64,000 bases of DNA from Chrysopilus asiliformis. Its lineage: Eukaryota; Arthropoda; Insecta; Diptera; Rhagionidae. The DNA is taken from the NCBI GenBank assembly GCA_964034945.1, contig OZ035960.1, positions 116,663,824-116,727,823 of the forward strand, written 5' to 3'. Under the pieces are notes generated by a model. The model was not told where the DNA came from, searched no databases, and saw only the letters and a list, made by a program, of their open reading frames with translations. Within the stretch, counting starts at the first letter, position 1; each line of letters opens with the position of its first letter. Below are positions 49,056 to 63,600 of this stretch, piece by piece. Position numbers and translations under genes: made by a program.

Positions 49056-52000
49056 TTTTTTCGATAAACATTGCACAAAAAACGTAAAAACGCAAAACTC
49101 GAATCTATTTTCTTATTTCAGCTGTCAAAACGACAGTTCGCCACAACCCTGCGACAAATCTACTACAAATCTATTCAGATTCGGCTACTTTCGCTTAAGA
49201 AGCCATAGACGTGCAACTTGGTTGTTAAGCGAAAAAATGCGAAAAATTTTAAAGGTATGTAAAAAATCGGTTTTTTAGATTTTTCCACGAAACTCCAAAT
49301 AACGATACCCCATTGAAGAGAAACGACAAAGTAAATGTCGCCGTTGTAAGTAAAATAGTGAAGTTAGGTAGAAGCATCTTTTATGTAATAACACAATTAA
49401 CATCATCTTAGCCAAACGAGACCAACAATCCACGAAAAACAGGATAATGACGACTTGAATTCCTTGAATTCGACTTTTGAATATTTAATAGATTTGAATG
49501 AAGAAAATAACAAAAATATCTTTGATCTGTTTTTTTAGTTTCGACAAACCCCCTCCGTTCAAAAGAAAAGTATGGCGTATTTTATGTATAGCGCGCAACT
49601 ACTTTTTCAACGACTCTATAATTCAAAATCGCAACCGGCGACTCATAAATATTAAAAATGCATTCATTTTTGAAATATATTTTTTTCTTTATTTTTGAAA
49701 CGTTGATTTACATGAATATCGAGAAGTAAATCAGAAAGAGGTATTTCTTTGATTAAAAACTTACAGAAAAATCAAAGCCAAATTATATAAGCGGATTTTC
49801 ATTGTTCACAAAAATTAAACTTATGCTTGAAACGTTTTTGTTTAAAAAATATATCTATTAGTAATAGAATTTCACATTGAATTGCATTGAAAAGTAATTT
49901 CATATAATTTTAATATTACGATAATTTTTTTTTATCAACATTTCAATAGAAATTGGCTGCATGGCCGCTAATTTTATATCAAAATCCAGTGCAAATCACT
50001 CATTTGTCTTTTTTTAATAACTTTTTTTGTTTTTTTTTTATTTATATTCCTATTTATTTTACTATGTTTTGTTTAAGTTTTAATTAATCGCCATAATCCT
50101 TAGTGTTGCTTTAAATCGTCAATAAGTTTGCTGCTGAAAGTGATTTTTTTATTCATAGCATTGAACGGATTGTTAAAAACTTTTCTTCTCATTTATTAAT
50201 CAACTTTAAGCGTTTTGCAAAAATTCCCTTCATTCTTGCGCCAAAAATTTCTCAAAAAAACTTCTCGCAAAAAAAAATTCTAGATCAGTTTCATGTTTCA
50301 ATTTTTTTTTAAGTTTTGCGAATTTCAATTCCAAAAATTTCGAACAGAATTTCCTTTTTCCCGTTTCGTTTAAATATGTTTAAACAAACTTTTATATATT
50401 GGTTTTTTGCTATTTTTTTTTAACTTAAAAAAATCGTTAAGTGGTTCTTATCGTCTAAAAGTCCGTTACTTACATCACGCTAAAAATTTAAAAGAAAACA
50501 GATGAAAAAAAACAAAAAAAAATATTGCTATGGAAAAATGGTGCGAATTTTTTTAAATGATTTTCTTTTCGCTTTTGCTCAAGCCAACCAATACACGCTG
50601 TGTTTTACCAGAATGATTTGGCCATCTGGTAACCATTTTCAGGTAAAGCGGCACGTGTGTGATAAATCTCTTCGGAACTGACGACAGTTTTATTACATTT
50701 TCCTCTCAAAACTTCTCTGCAGAGTAAAGAGTCAGAATATGTCCCCACATTTAAAACCCAATACCTTCGCCAATGGGGTAGCTACAAATTTCCCTAATCG
50801 TCCCGCAAAAGTTTTTGTAAGCCTTCTAAAAAATCAAGTCTTTGAATTTCCTTCCGACGACCAAACTTTTCTATGCATTTTGTTAGTTAATTTTTTTTTA
50901 GGTGACTGATCTTCAACCTTCCTTTTCCCCGTGGATATTCTCTTGTGTTTCAATAAATAAACTATAGGGTATATTTATACGGTAGCGCTTTTGAAACTCC
51001 TTTTTGCTGCGGATTGTGAACGGAATTTTCGATTCCGAACAGAAAAAGTGATCCACTTAGCAGCAAACCTATACTTCGTTCCGCAACTGCCCTTGGTGTT
51101 GATTTACTTCCTTTTCATAACATAGCCTCAAGAAAGATTCCATAGGAATTATCTAGGAAGTGATAACAGTATTCACATTTTTTTTAATTTTAAAAAGTCA
51201 AGACTTTTTTTACTTTGCTCTATGTCTTCTCACCTGACGCTTCGTTACAGTTTCCTTTGCGCTTTTTCACAGTCACATTTCTATTTTTAACTTTGCATCA
51301 ATTATGTTATATAAAAAACAAAAACATTTTTTTTGCTTGATTGCAACGCAATCTTAACTAAACTAACAAAGACTTTCTTTTGTAATATTTTGTTTTTAAT
51401 TTTTAAATCTTTTACATTTACATATAAATTTTAAATATTGTACAGTGCTGAAGTGATTGGAAGCCCTTTAAAGCCAGCATTTTTTTTGCATTCAATTTTT
51501 TGTTAATGAAATTTTGTCAACGTAAAAAGTATTAAATTGAGCGAAAATTGATTTGAATTGAAAACACCAAAGCGCTTGTCTAAAAAAAAATTAATTAATC
51601 ACATAAAAGTTACGTAAAAAAACTATCGAAAAAACTCAAAAAAAAAATATAAAGATATATTTGCTCTGCATTACAATTAAAGAAGGGTTGATTTTATAAT
51701 TCTGTACACTTTGTTTCATACAAAGAATTAAAACTATTTATTTTCTCTTAGACGCCCCGCAATGTTGCTTTTGAGCAACAACCAGAAAAAATTTCCACTC
51801 ACTTCAAAGGTTTTGGGTAAATGTAAAAAAAGATCTTTTAGTTCTAAAATTCAAATCATGTGTAATTACAATTCATTCATGTCAAGATTTCATTCAGACA
51901 ACACTCAAACAGAGACGCAAATTGAATGAAGACCAGCAAACTCCATTTTGTTATCAAAATATTTATGTTATTTCATTCTCATACTTTCAAAAAATGTGAA

Positions 52001-52773
52001 ACTCGAAAATGGTTTTCAATACGAAACAAAAAGGTGTGTGATAAAGTTGTGTGAAACAAACCATTTATTGCCGATTCGTTCTTTTTTCACGATTCTTTCC
52101 AAAAAAAGGTAGAAAAAATAAAACCGAATAATTTGGAAGTTTGGAAATTTTTTCGCATTGTTTTGCAAAACTTCCCTCTGTTGAGTTTAGTAACTGTTAA
52201 ATACAGTTACAATAATTTTGTTAAAATTCCCATTGCACACCCACAGAACTTCATTCCAGTGTCGTTTCATGAAGCGATAAAGGGCTTCCTATCGTCAAAA
52301 AAAAACTGAACACTGTCACAATAAAAACTTTTAATCTAAATTAATTCTAACTCTGAAATCTCCTCATGTTTGACTTCTTTTTGTTTCAATCTAATCAATT
52401 GTTAAATAGAATTATCTTACATAAATATTGTGAACTAATTTCATGTTTATATACGGGTATTATCGTCAACCACTTGAAAGCGTTCAATAATTACATGTTT
52501 TCTCACCATTAAATGTATTTTAATCAAATATTTACTTTTTTTTTTGTTTAATTTAATTCTGAATAAATCAAGGTATTCGGTTGTTTTCTTGCAATTAATA
52601 GTTATCATAATTAATATATCATTAAATTTTGTTTAAACGTTATTATTATTATTATTTTTATTTTGCTTTAAATCATTTGAATTTCATTTTTGTTCATTGA
52701 ATTTAATATTTTTATTAGCTTTATTTTGAAAGATGTATTACTCGTAACGATTCTCTAAAAACGGAATTATTTT
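49056..52773. other. Intergenic region between DET1 start and RING ligase stop
   Basis: 3.7 kb of T-rich DNA. The left 150 bp should hold the DET1 promoter, with CAGCTGTCAAAAC at 49119-49131, about 65 bases upstream of the ATG. Most of the rest is likely the long 3' UTR of the minus-strand RING gene, with many minus-strand AATAAA hexamers. No protein or RNA gene was recognised. Confidence 0.5.
49119..49131 (-). promoter_or_regulatory. E-box-containing 13-mer near the DET1 start
   Basis: CAGCTGTCAAAAC lies 64 bases upstream of the DET1 ATG. The exact reverse complement recurs at 56876-56888 in the spacer between the RING ligase and the next plus-strand transcription unit. CAGCTG E-boxes are a known element of fly core promoters. 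Confidence 0.3.
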
Positions 52774-55700
52774 TTAGTCAAACTCATCATCGTATTTATA
52801 GTCATGCTGGTCAGTTCGATTGGAGCTACTGCTGTTGCTATTGGTGGTGTTATGTGCACCGTCTCCATTGCCGCTGCTGCTGCCACTACCACCCGCGCCT
52901 CCTCGATCACTATTAGCATCGGATCTTTGTTGCTGTTGGGGCTGCTGCTGATGGAACTGCTGGGGATGAAATCCTCCGCCGCCGCCGCCACCGCCACCTC
53001 CCACGCCCTGGTTCTGCTGTATGATAATCGGCTGCGATATGGCTGAAATAATCGAATTTGGTGGCCTTGACAACGACGAGGATGGCTGCTGCTGTATTTG
53101 CTGCGAGGATGTGCCTGGCGTGGACAATATCCTCGATAAGGACAATGGAATAGCATTAAATAGAGTTTCAGATGCTGTCAGCTGCTCCATATCTTGTTGT
53201 TGACTAGATGTTGATGCTGGATCATTTGTTTGCATACTATTGCTGCTCATTATTGATGATGATGATGTATTTGCTGTCTGATCATCTGAAGCGGTACGAA
53301 TGAATGCTGTAGCAACATTTCCTGTATTAAGAATGGAATAAAGCAAATGAAAGCAATTTGATGGTGGTATTAGTTTTGTTTGAAAATTCATTAGAAAGAA
53401 CTACTATGAAAATTAGTTGCGAAATCACGTTTAAAACTGAAACGAAATTCAAGCAATCCCATCGATTTATTGCCGTTTTTAATAGAGGATTTGATCTTAC
53501 ATTTTAAACTGAATTGCAGATGGGAAAACAGCGAAAAAATAAAATTAATAAACCCTCCACTTGGACGTTGGAACAAGAATATTTTTTGTTGCTGCATTTT
53601 GTAGCTTTTCTTTTAATGCCCGAAGATTTTAAGACACTGCTTTAGAATACCACACTTCAACGCCCACACCCATAATTTGGATATTTAAAGTTATTTAAGG
53701 ATTTCCCAAGCAAAAGCCATTTCACTTCATATTAAGGTCATTTCAGAATTTGAAATCTGATGCAACTCATGAACAAAATTAATTCAGTTTTTTTAACCAG
53801 TTGTAAAGACACTCTGCAGATAGCTTTGCTACAAACAATTAAAAATATTAGCCTTTTCGCACCTGAATTTTTTCCCCATGGGTATATATATTATATACAA
53901 AATTTCAGTTCACTATCTCTCCCCAATTAGCCCTCAGGAAACATAACTAGAAATATTTTTTTTTACAAAATTAAGCTGTCAATAGAAATTAATCCTTAAA
54001 ACTAATATTTACACGTTGATTGTGTAGTAATATCAGTTTTTGAACCCATTTTTTGAAAAAAAAAAACATATTTTCCTCCCGCCATCGCTAACTGAATTAC
54101 TCCCAAATGGTCTACAAGTTTATAAATACCCTTAGTTAATTTATCTATCATTCGAAATGTCCTTTTAATAGCACCTGATTCAAATGTTGCATATAGGCAT
54201 CATCGAATGCGAAAGGGTTAAGAATGTTTTAGGAAAAAGGACATATTCATTGAGGTTGGGCAAACGACAGGTTTTTTTAGAAAAACCACCTCAAAAAGAA
54301 GCCTGTCCTCCATAAGGTCTGCCCTACAACTGATGACCCTAGTTCAACCACCGCTTCAAATTCTTTCAGTTGTAAGTTATGGCTAGTAATGAGAATCAAC
54401 GCTTAATTTCTGGCAGTGTCAGTAGCAAAACAACGATGAGAAATTGTCTTATGCAATTGTCTTGTGGTCAAATGACTTCCGGATTACAAAAAAAAACACA
54501 CACATACACACATGCTTTCAAACTTATTTAATGTAAAATCGAAAAAAAATATTAACTGAAACATAATATACTAGAGTAAAACTAATGCGCCTAGCTTTTA
54601 TTATTTTGCGTGAGTTTTTGTTTTAAATTTCTTTCACTAAAATCATGATGATGTAGGCAATTTTTTATTCTAAAAAAATAAAAGAAAATAATAATAGTAA
54701 AACAAGTGCGTATACTACAGCGGAGATTAAGTGTTGATTTGTTTTCTTATCCAAAAGATTAGTAGTGATTGTTATACTTACGTAAACTATTGGTGACATC
54801 TGGACCTTCCGGTGTTAGGCTCTTACGACAAATAGGACACGTACCGTGAAGCTCTAGCCATCGAACTATACAGTTTTCATGATAAACATGCTAAAAAATA
54901 AAAACAAAAAAAATTGTTATCTAGCGCTATCACTGGTAAACCTCAGAGATAAGAAAGAAAATTAAACACATTGTGTCGATTTTTCTGTTGAACTTACTAA
55001 GCACGGCAATTTACGAACGGATTCACTAAGTTTGAAGTCCTCCCAACAAACAGAGCACTGCAGCTTATGATCAACCTGCTCCTGAGTGATCTCGACATTG
55101 GGAATCTCATCGATTTTGTCTTTGGGCAAGGGTGGCGGTCCTGTGGTGTCCATTTGGTTCAGTAATTGGGTAACTATTGTGTCGATCCCCTCCCGTCCCC
55201 ATGCATAATCGCCCGGATTACCCATAAAAAACATTGACGCATTGCCAAGAGCCGTCTCGTTACCCACGGAGAGCGTTTGCAGAATTTCTAATAGTATATT
55301 GTCAAATCTATCAATAGGCTGCACCCTATGTCGACGTCGATGGATTCTTTGTGGACGGCCAACGCCTCCGCCACCACGACCAGCCCCCTGACCCTGCTGT
55401 CCTTCGTCGTCGGCGAGATCGGAATCTGGTGGTCTGGTGCCCGCAGTACGGGACATCAAGAGTGTAGCGAGTTCATTGCGAATCATGTCCAGATCCTAAA
55501 AGCAAACACAGTTAAAAAAACAATTCTTATTTGATGGTCAAAAATAAACTTACGTCCATTGCGTTGGGTTCCGACATTTCGACGTCCTCCGAGGACGCAT
55601 CGCTAGGAGGGGCAGGAAGTTCCTCGATGAAACCGCCCGAGCATAATGGACAAATGAAATCCTACCAAGAGACAATGGAAACCTAATTAGACTCTCGCAG

Positions 55701-56185
55701 TAATTATTGTAGGAGATTAGGGACATCAGTGGAATTAAATGGGAAATACGCTGCTCAGTTCATCGACATTTGTGTATGTATTTGGCTTTCGGCAGAGTGT
55801 TACGAAGATCCCCAGCCTTTTCCTCTGTTTCATAGCGAACAATCAATCAGAGAACCAATTCCCGCAACGCTTTCTTATTTATACAAATCCGATTTTATTT
55901 GTTTTCGATTAGACCCATTCAAACCCTCTTTGTCATTGACGACGGATTGATTTGCATTTTACGAAAATTTCTCGGGCACATTTCGATTGGTTCTCTGTCG
56001 TCATGACAGAGTGGCGAGTGTTTTGTGGGGCGATTAATCTCACGAACTTTGAAGTTTCCCGAAATGCTGTTCACCTGAATATCGTGTTGATTACTTACCG
56101 AATTATCCAACTGTATTTCGACGCTACAAATGTGGCAATAGAACCTCTGTGGAGGATGCGGTCGATCAGTCAAGGCTTCGGCCAT
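52774..56185 (-). CDS. Iru: RING-H2 E3 ubiquitin ligase, RNF126/RNF115 (Iruka) type
   Basis: Members ubiquitinate misfolded or mislocalised proteins, and fly Iruka targets empty Argonaute. Exons: 56099-56185, 55554-55661, 54998-55495, 54782-54890 and 52774-53321, in frame, for 449 residues. The N-terminal BCA2-type zinc finger has Cys17, Cys20, Cys33 and Cys36 (FYCHIC; FICPLC). A segment with a Gly/Arg tract follows, then an RNF126-like middle ([50 protein letters not shown]). The RING-H2 uses Cys212, Cys215, Cys230, His232, His235, Cys238, Cys249 and Cys252, all present and split by an intron between Cys230 and His232. The last 180 residues are low-complexity (Ser, Asn, Gln and a Gly10 run) and longer than in the human proteins. 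Confidence 0.93.
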
Positions 56186-57630
56186 TTTTCGCGTGAACTT
56201 GAGCAAAAAAAACTTTTCTACAGCTAATTTAATTTGATTTTAGCACGAAAACTATTAGTATAACTCTAAAAAACTGTCCTTTCATACTCCTACCACATCT
56301 AGTTTAATCGCCGCAGCCGATAAAGTATGAATTTCGAACAATTTCTCGCTACCTTTTGAAAAAGTAGTCGCCCTCAAGAAATCATTTGACAGAAGAGCGA
56401 GATGGCCTATGCAATTAACTGACGCGGCAATGAAAACTGGGTTGTGTAATGCAATCAAAAGGACTATTTTCGTTTAACCAATTAATCAAGAGAATCCAGA
56501 TATTCCAGGATCTTCCAATTTCCTTCCACTGGAAAATCTCTATTCAAAAAAAAATTGCTTGGAAGTGGTGATTTTTACAGATTGGTGTTGTTCTTGGGTC
56601 CAAGTTAGACGATCCAATTTGTCGATATTTCTGCTTGTTTTGTGCACAAAAAATAATTGTTGGAAACAATTGAGCCGAATTTATTAGCTATGTTAAGATA
56701 AATTGTAGCAAAACCAAACAGAAAGAAAAAAGATACGTTTCAATTATTAAAAAAGATATTTTAACGTAAAAAACTATTTTACCGTAAAATACCGTAAAAA
56801 ACTCCAAATATACGACAAAAGCCAAAATCGGTGATTATGTCCTCCACAAACGGTTACTTTTCGACTTCATGATTGGTTTTGACAGCTGTATTTTCGTGTG
56901 AGCCATTTGTGAACTGTTTGGCAAATTTTCCATTGAAATTTTCGATTTTCCACGAGTTTTCTAATTTTTCGAGTTTGTTCCGTTCATTTTCTGTGCGAAA
57001 ATCAACTTCGTGGTATTTCCATAAACCATCCTCAGCCGTACTCGTCGATTTTCACGCATTTCCATAAATCATCGCTTTGTGTCAGTGGCGGCCAAAGTTT
57101 TTTGTTGCGTCATTTTGATTTGGCTCGGACCTTGAAACGAAATTTATTGTGGATTCTATCGGCCAGCGTTCATTGTTGAAGCTCCGTTCCATTGCAACGA
57201 ACAAACAAATCGATTCGTTTGCGGCGCGCTGCCAAAAGAAAACGCACAGAATTTGCGAGAAGTTATTGCCGATTTGCTGGTCAAGTGTCTCCACTAAAAA
57301 TAATAGGATAATATGAAAATTTGCTAAAGAGGAAAATTCCGCGTTGAAAATTCGTGATTGAAGGATAAATAAATTGTTTGGCATAGTGCAGAAGTTCTGA
57401 TTTGGTTGTGTACGTTGTTTGGACCAAAAAAGAAAATAAGTCGCAATTTCTTGGATATAAAAATAAATTAAAAAATAACCAATAGAAAGCTTTCCTCAGT
57501 TCGGCCAGTTATTTCCATCATTCAATCGTCGGTGTGAAAAGAAAATCAAGATTCGAGTTTCCTTGACGTTGTAACAGCACCCAAAAAGGATAACATTTAC
57601 GAGAAATCCAGGTCCTCTTCACCAGGAAGG
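56186..57630. other. Divergent promoter region
   Basis: About 1.4 kb between the minus-strand RING gene and a possible plus-strand gene. It should hold both promoters and leaders. GTTTTGACAGCTG occurs at 56876-56888. The sequence from 56870 to 57300 is less AT-rich and may be the 5' leader of the plus-strand gene. No exon was identified with certainty. Confidence 0.4.
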
Positions 57631-60600
57631 ATGCGCGTAGTGCGTAATAGTTTAGCGATTGGCCGTTTGGCCATTCATCCCATAAGGAGCAGCTCAATGA
57701 GAATGGGTAAGAGTTCTATTTCTGCCTCGCAATATAACAAGAACGGTCGAAAGTTTCCAATTATTTTCCATAATAAAGTCCACTTGAACCTGTGGAGCAT
57801 GAATCTGAACACCGTCGATTCTACCAGCGGGCGAAATGATAAAGCATGAGTTGTTGTCGTGATAAGAGATTGCCCCTTGCTTACGTTGGAAAATTGATAT
57901 GACTGGAGAGATATTCCAATTGAATCGATTTCAAAATAAACACTCATTGTCTACAGGTGCAACACACGGATAGTTTACACCATAAATATATCGTCTAAAT
58001 ATTCATACTAATGTGCCCGACGATGTGTGTTTTTTTGCCCAACTAAATTTAGATCGGTGGTCGTCTTTTTTTAATATTTAAGAATTTTTCCCACAAAATC
58101 TTAGAACTTTTTTTGTGAATTGAACGACTTTTTAGTAAATTATCTTCAAGTTCTAGTTTTACTTTCTTCCTAATTCTCTTGCAGTGCCTGTAAAACTAAA
58201 ATTTTTCAAAAACCATCAGAATTTTGTGTTTTTTACGGCTGGAAGACAATTATTTACAAAAATTTATATTACGAAAACATTTTAATAAAAAAGTACCATT
58301 ATTGTTTTTATTTATTTCAATTATAAACGCTCCATCTGGACTTGGAATTACTAAGTTCTGCGTTGTTTAACACAAGATAGTATGAAAATAGTGCTAAAAT
58401 TACAGAAAATGCCGCGTCACTCTGCTTGGCGAATTTCTATGAATAAACAGTAGATCGCACGATTTTATTCCAAGCTGTGTGTTTATGACGATGTCAACTC
58501 GTCATCAATCAGATTTTCATTTATTAACGACAATAACAAAAACTAAAAAAATATCAACGGTAAACATTTTACTCAAGTGTTGCTAGTAGATTGAAATAAA
58601 ACGTAAATTGGTAGCATTTGAAGCAAAAATCGTTTACCAACACTTTTAGTTTGCCAAAAAATTTATACACAATGAAATTTGCTAAAAATATCGCCACATC
58701 AAAACCATTTCGCATAAAGTTTAAGTCCTTCTCTGATTACTGCAAGTGACATTGTCGAGTAAGAAATTTGCTTTACGATTTGTAAATGAGGAAATTTTAC
58801 GATTTTCAAATGTTTGGGTTAATGAACTTCTAAAGTTTTATTGCCTATTCCCCCTTTCATTTATTACGTTGAAATTTCAAATTCATTAAATTGTAAGAGT
58901 TATTTGATATTGTTGCCTCAGAAATGTTAAGATTAGAAATACTGTTTTTGCGTTTGAAGGCAAAATCCGGAATGATTATTTCAAACTATAAATAAAAACT
59001 AAAGATTTAATGTCAAATTCTATGAAATACGCATAAAAATCTACATAATTAGACAAATATTTTTTAAGCTTAATGTCTGATCACTTTTTAATTACACAAA
59101 CCGAAAAAGACGCAATATGTACACATTTATATGGTCGTGACATTGCCCTCGTAGATTAAATTAACATGTCTTATCAAGATAAATATTCTCTATGCGGTAA
59201 TTAGTAAATAATCTCAGTTTTGTATCTAAGATTTCTATTAGAATTTTTTAGTGGAATGATTTTTACGAACACTGAGTTAAATAGTACTTACTTTACATTT
59301 TTTTTAAATTCAGGGGTTGTCGATCGCTGATAGGGATTAAATGTATTCAGGATCCTAAGTGGGAATGAAACCGCAAAAAGCTACCACAAATGTCCCTCGC
59401 CACTAAATGTGTGACATATTTTATGAACACTTTCATATTCAATTTGAAGTATGATTTGCAACAAAACAACAATTTGGACACTAACCTTTCATATTTTTTA
59501 CTAAATCCAAAAATATTTGTATTTTTTACTAATCGTATTTTATATGATTTTGATTTCACAAACAAAACATTTTCAAATCGATTCTTTCCAAGTCAATTCG
59601 ACCCAAAGAAAATGAAAATGAATTGATTGAGTAATCGTAGATTGAAAGAAATAACAATAATCATAAAAATTGGTATCGTTGAGTTGAATTCAGCTACCCA
59701 TTGGATTCTTTTATCCATTCAGTCACACCGCCACGATATCTCTTGAATTTAAATTATTTTGCTGTTAGTTTCATCGTCTGATTATGTTTAGCAATCGAAT
59801 TGTGTAAATTGCTTAAATTATGAAAAAGTGAAGCCTCTTTTATACGGGTGAAAAAACTTAACGAATATAAATAAAATGCCTCCAAGGTCAGTGGCAAAAT
59901 TCACACTTGTTTTTTTTTGTCTGGTTTTCGTAGATTGTTTATGGATTGATGAATACATCTTTGTTTTCTTTTTTGTGAAAATCTTCAATACAAAATATGA
60001 GAGATTCAATTGGGAATAATTTTAAAAAACATTAAGATTTTGATATGGAAACCAAAACTCATTTATCTTTCATTTGCTTTAGTTTTTATCCGCCTTACCT
60101 GAAACGCAGAATTCTTGCTCGAAATATATGCAAAATTCATTGGCCTTGACTTGAATGAAGGTTGTTTCAGATGTTCAGGTCATTGATATCAAAAGATACA
60201 GAAGTCAAGTTATAGAAGGTACTTAAGAAAAACTTCAACTTTCTAAGGAATAAAACTTTAACTTTTGTTTGTAAATAAAATTAAATTCAGTCAGTGAGCT
60301 TAACAAAAAGAAATGAATTTTTTTCAAATCTGCAAAAGTTCTAAAAGTAGAAAAAAATGATTAAATTAAAACTTTTCGTTTCAGATATTGCATTAATTCT
60401 TTTAATATACCTAAAGCGAACTATCATGCGAGTAATTTTTTGAAATTCAGGCCAAATAAAATCGCAAATCTGTTCATATAAAAAGCATCATAATAGCTAG
60501 ATATGTTAAAAATTGATTGATTCATAATACTAGCAGCACAACAAATGTTTCTTTTGATTTTTTTTTCTTCTATTAAATTTGATAATCATCTGAAAGCCAA

Positions 60601-63600
60601 TCCCCCAAATATGTACAGCAACATTGGGGTCAAAGAGTGTACGAATTGCAAAAATTCGTACTTGAATTTGATTAACGTTAGTATTTGTCATACAGACATA
60701 GTCAAAATCTTATTCTTTTTGATTGGTATTTTGTGCAATTGCAATGCCTTGAAATACAAAAAAAAATGGTGCTACGAGCGATCAAGCGAAGGTTTTAATT
60801 TGGTCGCTGCAGTGGAAGTTGACTAGCTGCGTTTTAATTTCCTTTGATTTACTCTGTGTCCTATTAATGAGCTTAAAAAAACTAGTTTCCAAATTGTTAA
60901 AAACAACCCCTTTTTTACAAAGAAAAACATGAAACCAAAAAAAGGATCTCAGCAAAAGCTAAATCTCGAAAACACCACTCCACCGATTAAGCTTAAATTT
61001 TGAATCCGTACTATAGTTAGTTCTCCGAACTACACCAGGGTGTTCGGGATGACAAAAGATCGGTCATATGTTTTTCTTCTCCAACCCGAAATTTTTCACA
61101 GAGAATAAAACTAAAGACTATATAGACCGAAAATAAAACAAATAAACACTTCTATCTCTTCTTATCAATCTTATCACTTTTATGCGACGTTTATTCCAAA
61201 AAAAATACAGAAATTTTCACAATTAAAATTTTATTGTTACAAAAAAGCCACAGACACGTAAAAATAAGGAAGAATCATAATCTAGAGATGCAAACAAAAA
61301 GTTTTTTTTAAAGTGGCTCGGTTTTGGTTCAAGCGTGAACAGGATTTGGTTTTGATCCCTGAAATTTAAAAATTTGATTCTATTCAGTGGTTGTTATATT
61401 TCCTAACTTAGAGCTAAGGCATACCCAAATGATTTTTAGAGATATTCAAAGAAATTTCAGTTGAAAAATAATTAATAGTAATTTTTAACTTGAGATTTTC
61501 CTTTTAAAAAATTAGGCCCACCATAGTCAGTCCTTTTCACGTTTTTTGAAAGCCTATCAGTGCCGTACATAGGCTATATTGGGCTGTGAAATCAAATTAT
61601 TCTTTGCAATGCTGATATTAGAAGATGACTTTGCCGGATGAATTGCCCTGCGTGTGAAATTTTCTTACGCAGGGCCACTGATTTTCAAAAATCAGAGATT
61701 TATGGGAAGCTGAAAAAAGTTTGAAACATCATGGCAATGAAAATTAGCATAAACTTTGTTTTCGATTTTGAAATCTACAAATTTTGCAATTCTTGAGCAA
61801 ACAAATGTAGAATTTTCTAGGTCTTTAATGTTATTGACGGAACCCTCGCCTTTTGAAGAAAGTTCATGATTAACGAATTTTTAAAACAAATTATGTTTGG
61901 TAAAAACTCATGCTTTGTTTAACACACGGTTTTCGATTTTATTCTGGCTCACCTTAAGTAAACTCGATTGAAACCAGTTTAACCATACTCTGCATAACTT
62001 GTGCAACGCAAACAAAATAAAAACAAATTAAATAATATATAAAGCGGCACATCCATAGCTATATCTCGCATATGTGTGTAACTCAAATTCAGCTGATGTC
62101 AATTTGTAATCAATAATCCAGTTAGTGATGTAGAGGCTGTCTGATAGAGAAATATGGACGCAATCGTTTCATTCCATTTATATATCTATCAGTTGAGTTT
62201 ACTACATATTCGGGTATTAAATCACCTTGAACGTTGTTTAATACTAAATCTTGACCCGTAATAAGGTAAAATCGATTTTTTTTTTTAGATAAAAGGCATT
62301 TTAAATAATTTTTGCAATTAGCGGACACCAGATATGAATAAAATAAACAGCCTATTGTTATTGTAATTAATAGAGCTGAGAAAATTACAGCCTTTTCCTT
62401 TGGGTTTCTTCAAATAACCGTTAATTCGACTAATCAGCAAAACTAATAGATATAACCGTGAAGCGACTAAAACGAATATGCAAAATATAATTTTGAGTAA
62501 TATGCGAATGTTAATTCCAATTAAATTTGTACAAATTAGCAAAACTCAATCGATTTCTATTGTGATTTCAGTTAACCTAGTCAAAAAATGCAATATTTTT
62601 CTAATCCTTGAACCAATATATTTTTTAATTCCTAAACCAGTGGTTAATCACGAATTTTAAGCTCTCCTGTAAAGAAAATGGTAAAGCCCTTAACCTTTTA
62701 AGTACTTTGGTCGTCAATAAGCGATTTAGCAAGTATACCTTGCATAACGGCGGTCGTCCAATAGACGATTCATGTTTTTTAACGACCTAATATACGGTGG
62801 TCATTTTTAAGGAACCGAAAATTAAAATACATTTTTTAGGGACTCTTGATCTTAAGAGAGCACCACAACAACAATCTGGACGCTCCGCCTGTATTTAAAG
62901 ATCCAACGTTAAAAATCTCAACCGATTGAGCCGAAATTTTAGTTCATGTTTTTTGAGAGAATGATTCAGAGAATAGTGAAGCGAATTTGTATTATACTGG
63001 ATAATTTTCTGCCTCCTTACGCATCCTCGTATATTTTTTATGTATTACACTATCATTATACTTTTTCAATTGAATATTCATTCGACTTACACCCATGCAA
63101 TGTTAATATGAACATAAGAAATGCGAAAAAGATTTAAACCAAGCCATCATAAAATCGAAAATCATCCATTGAAGCTTCATTGAAAATGGCAACTACGATC
63201 ATGTTCAAGTGTCGTTCAGCTACTTGAGTCAGACAAGACCTTGACTCAATTTTGTGATGTTTATGAAGTCGAATTTCTTCAATTAACAGAATGAAATTTC
63301 ATTTTTATAGATGTTCGTATGTCTCAGCCATTTTATAAAGCAATGAGAAAAAGGTCATTGTTACGAGCTGACATTGCGATGCATTACCAGTTTAAGTATT
63401 ACCTGGCTTTAGCTTTACCAACATGTGTAATACCATAATTTGTTACGCATTTTATGTGATTTACCCAAGGAGATTTCACTTTGAATGTCAACGTCAACAA
63501 AATATTTATTTTGATGATTTTACGTACTAAAATCAATCGAGCGGCTAACAAATGAATGATTGAGAAGAACAGAATCCCGACGTTGTATATGGTCAAGGTT

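Noticed and set aside
52767..53156. Minus-strand frame of 129 codons, Ala/Ser-rich
   Set aside because: It is an alternative frame of the low-complexity last exon of the RING ligase.
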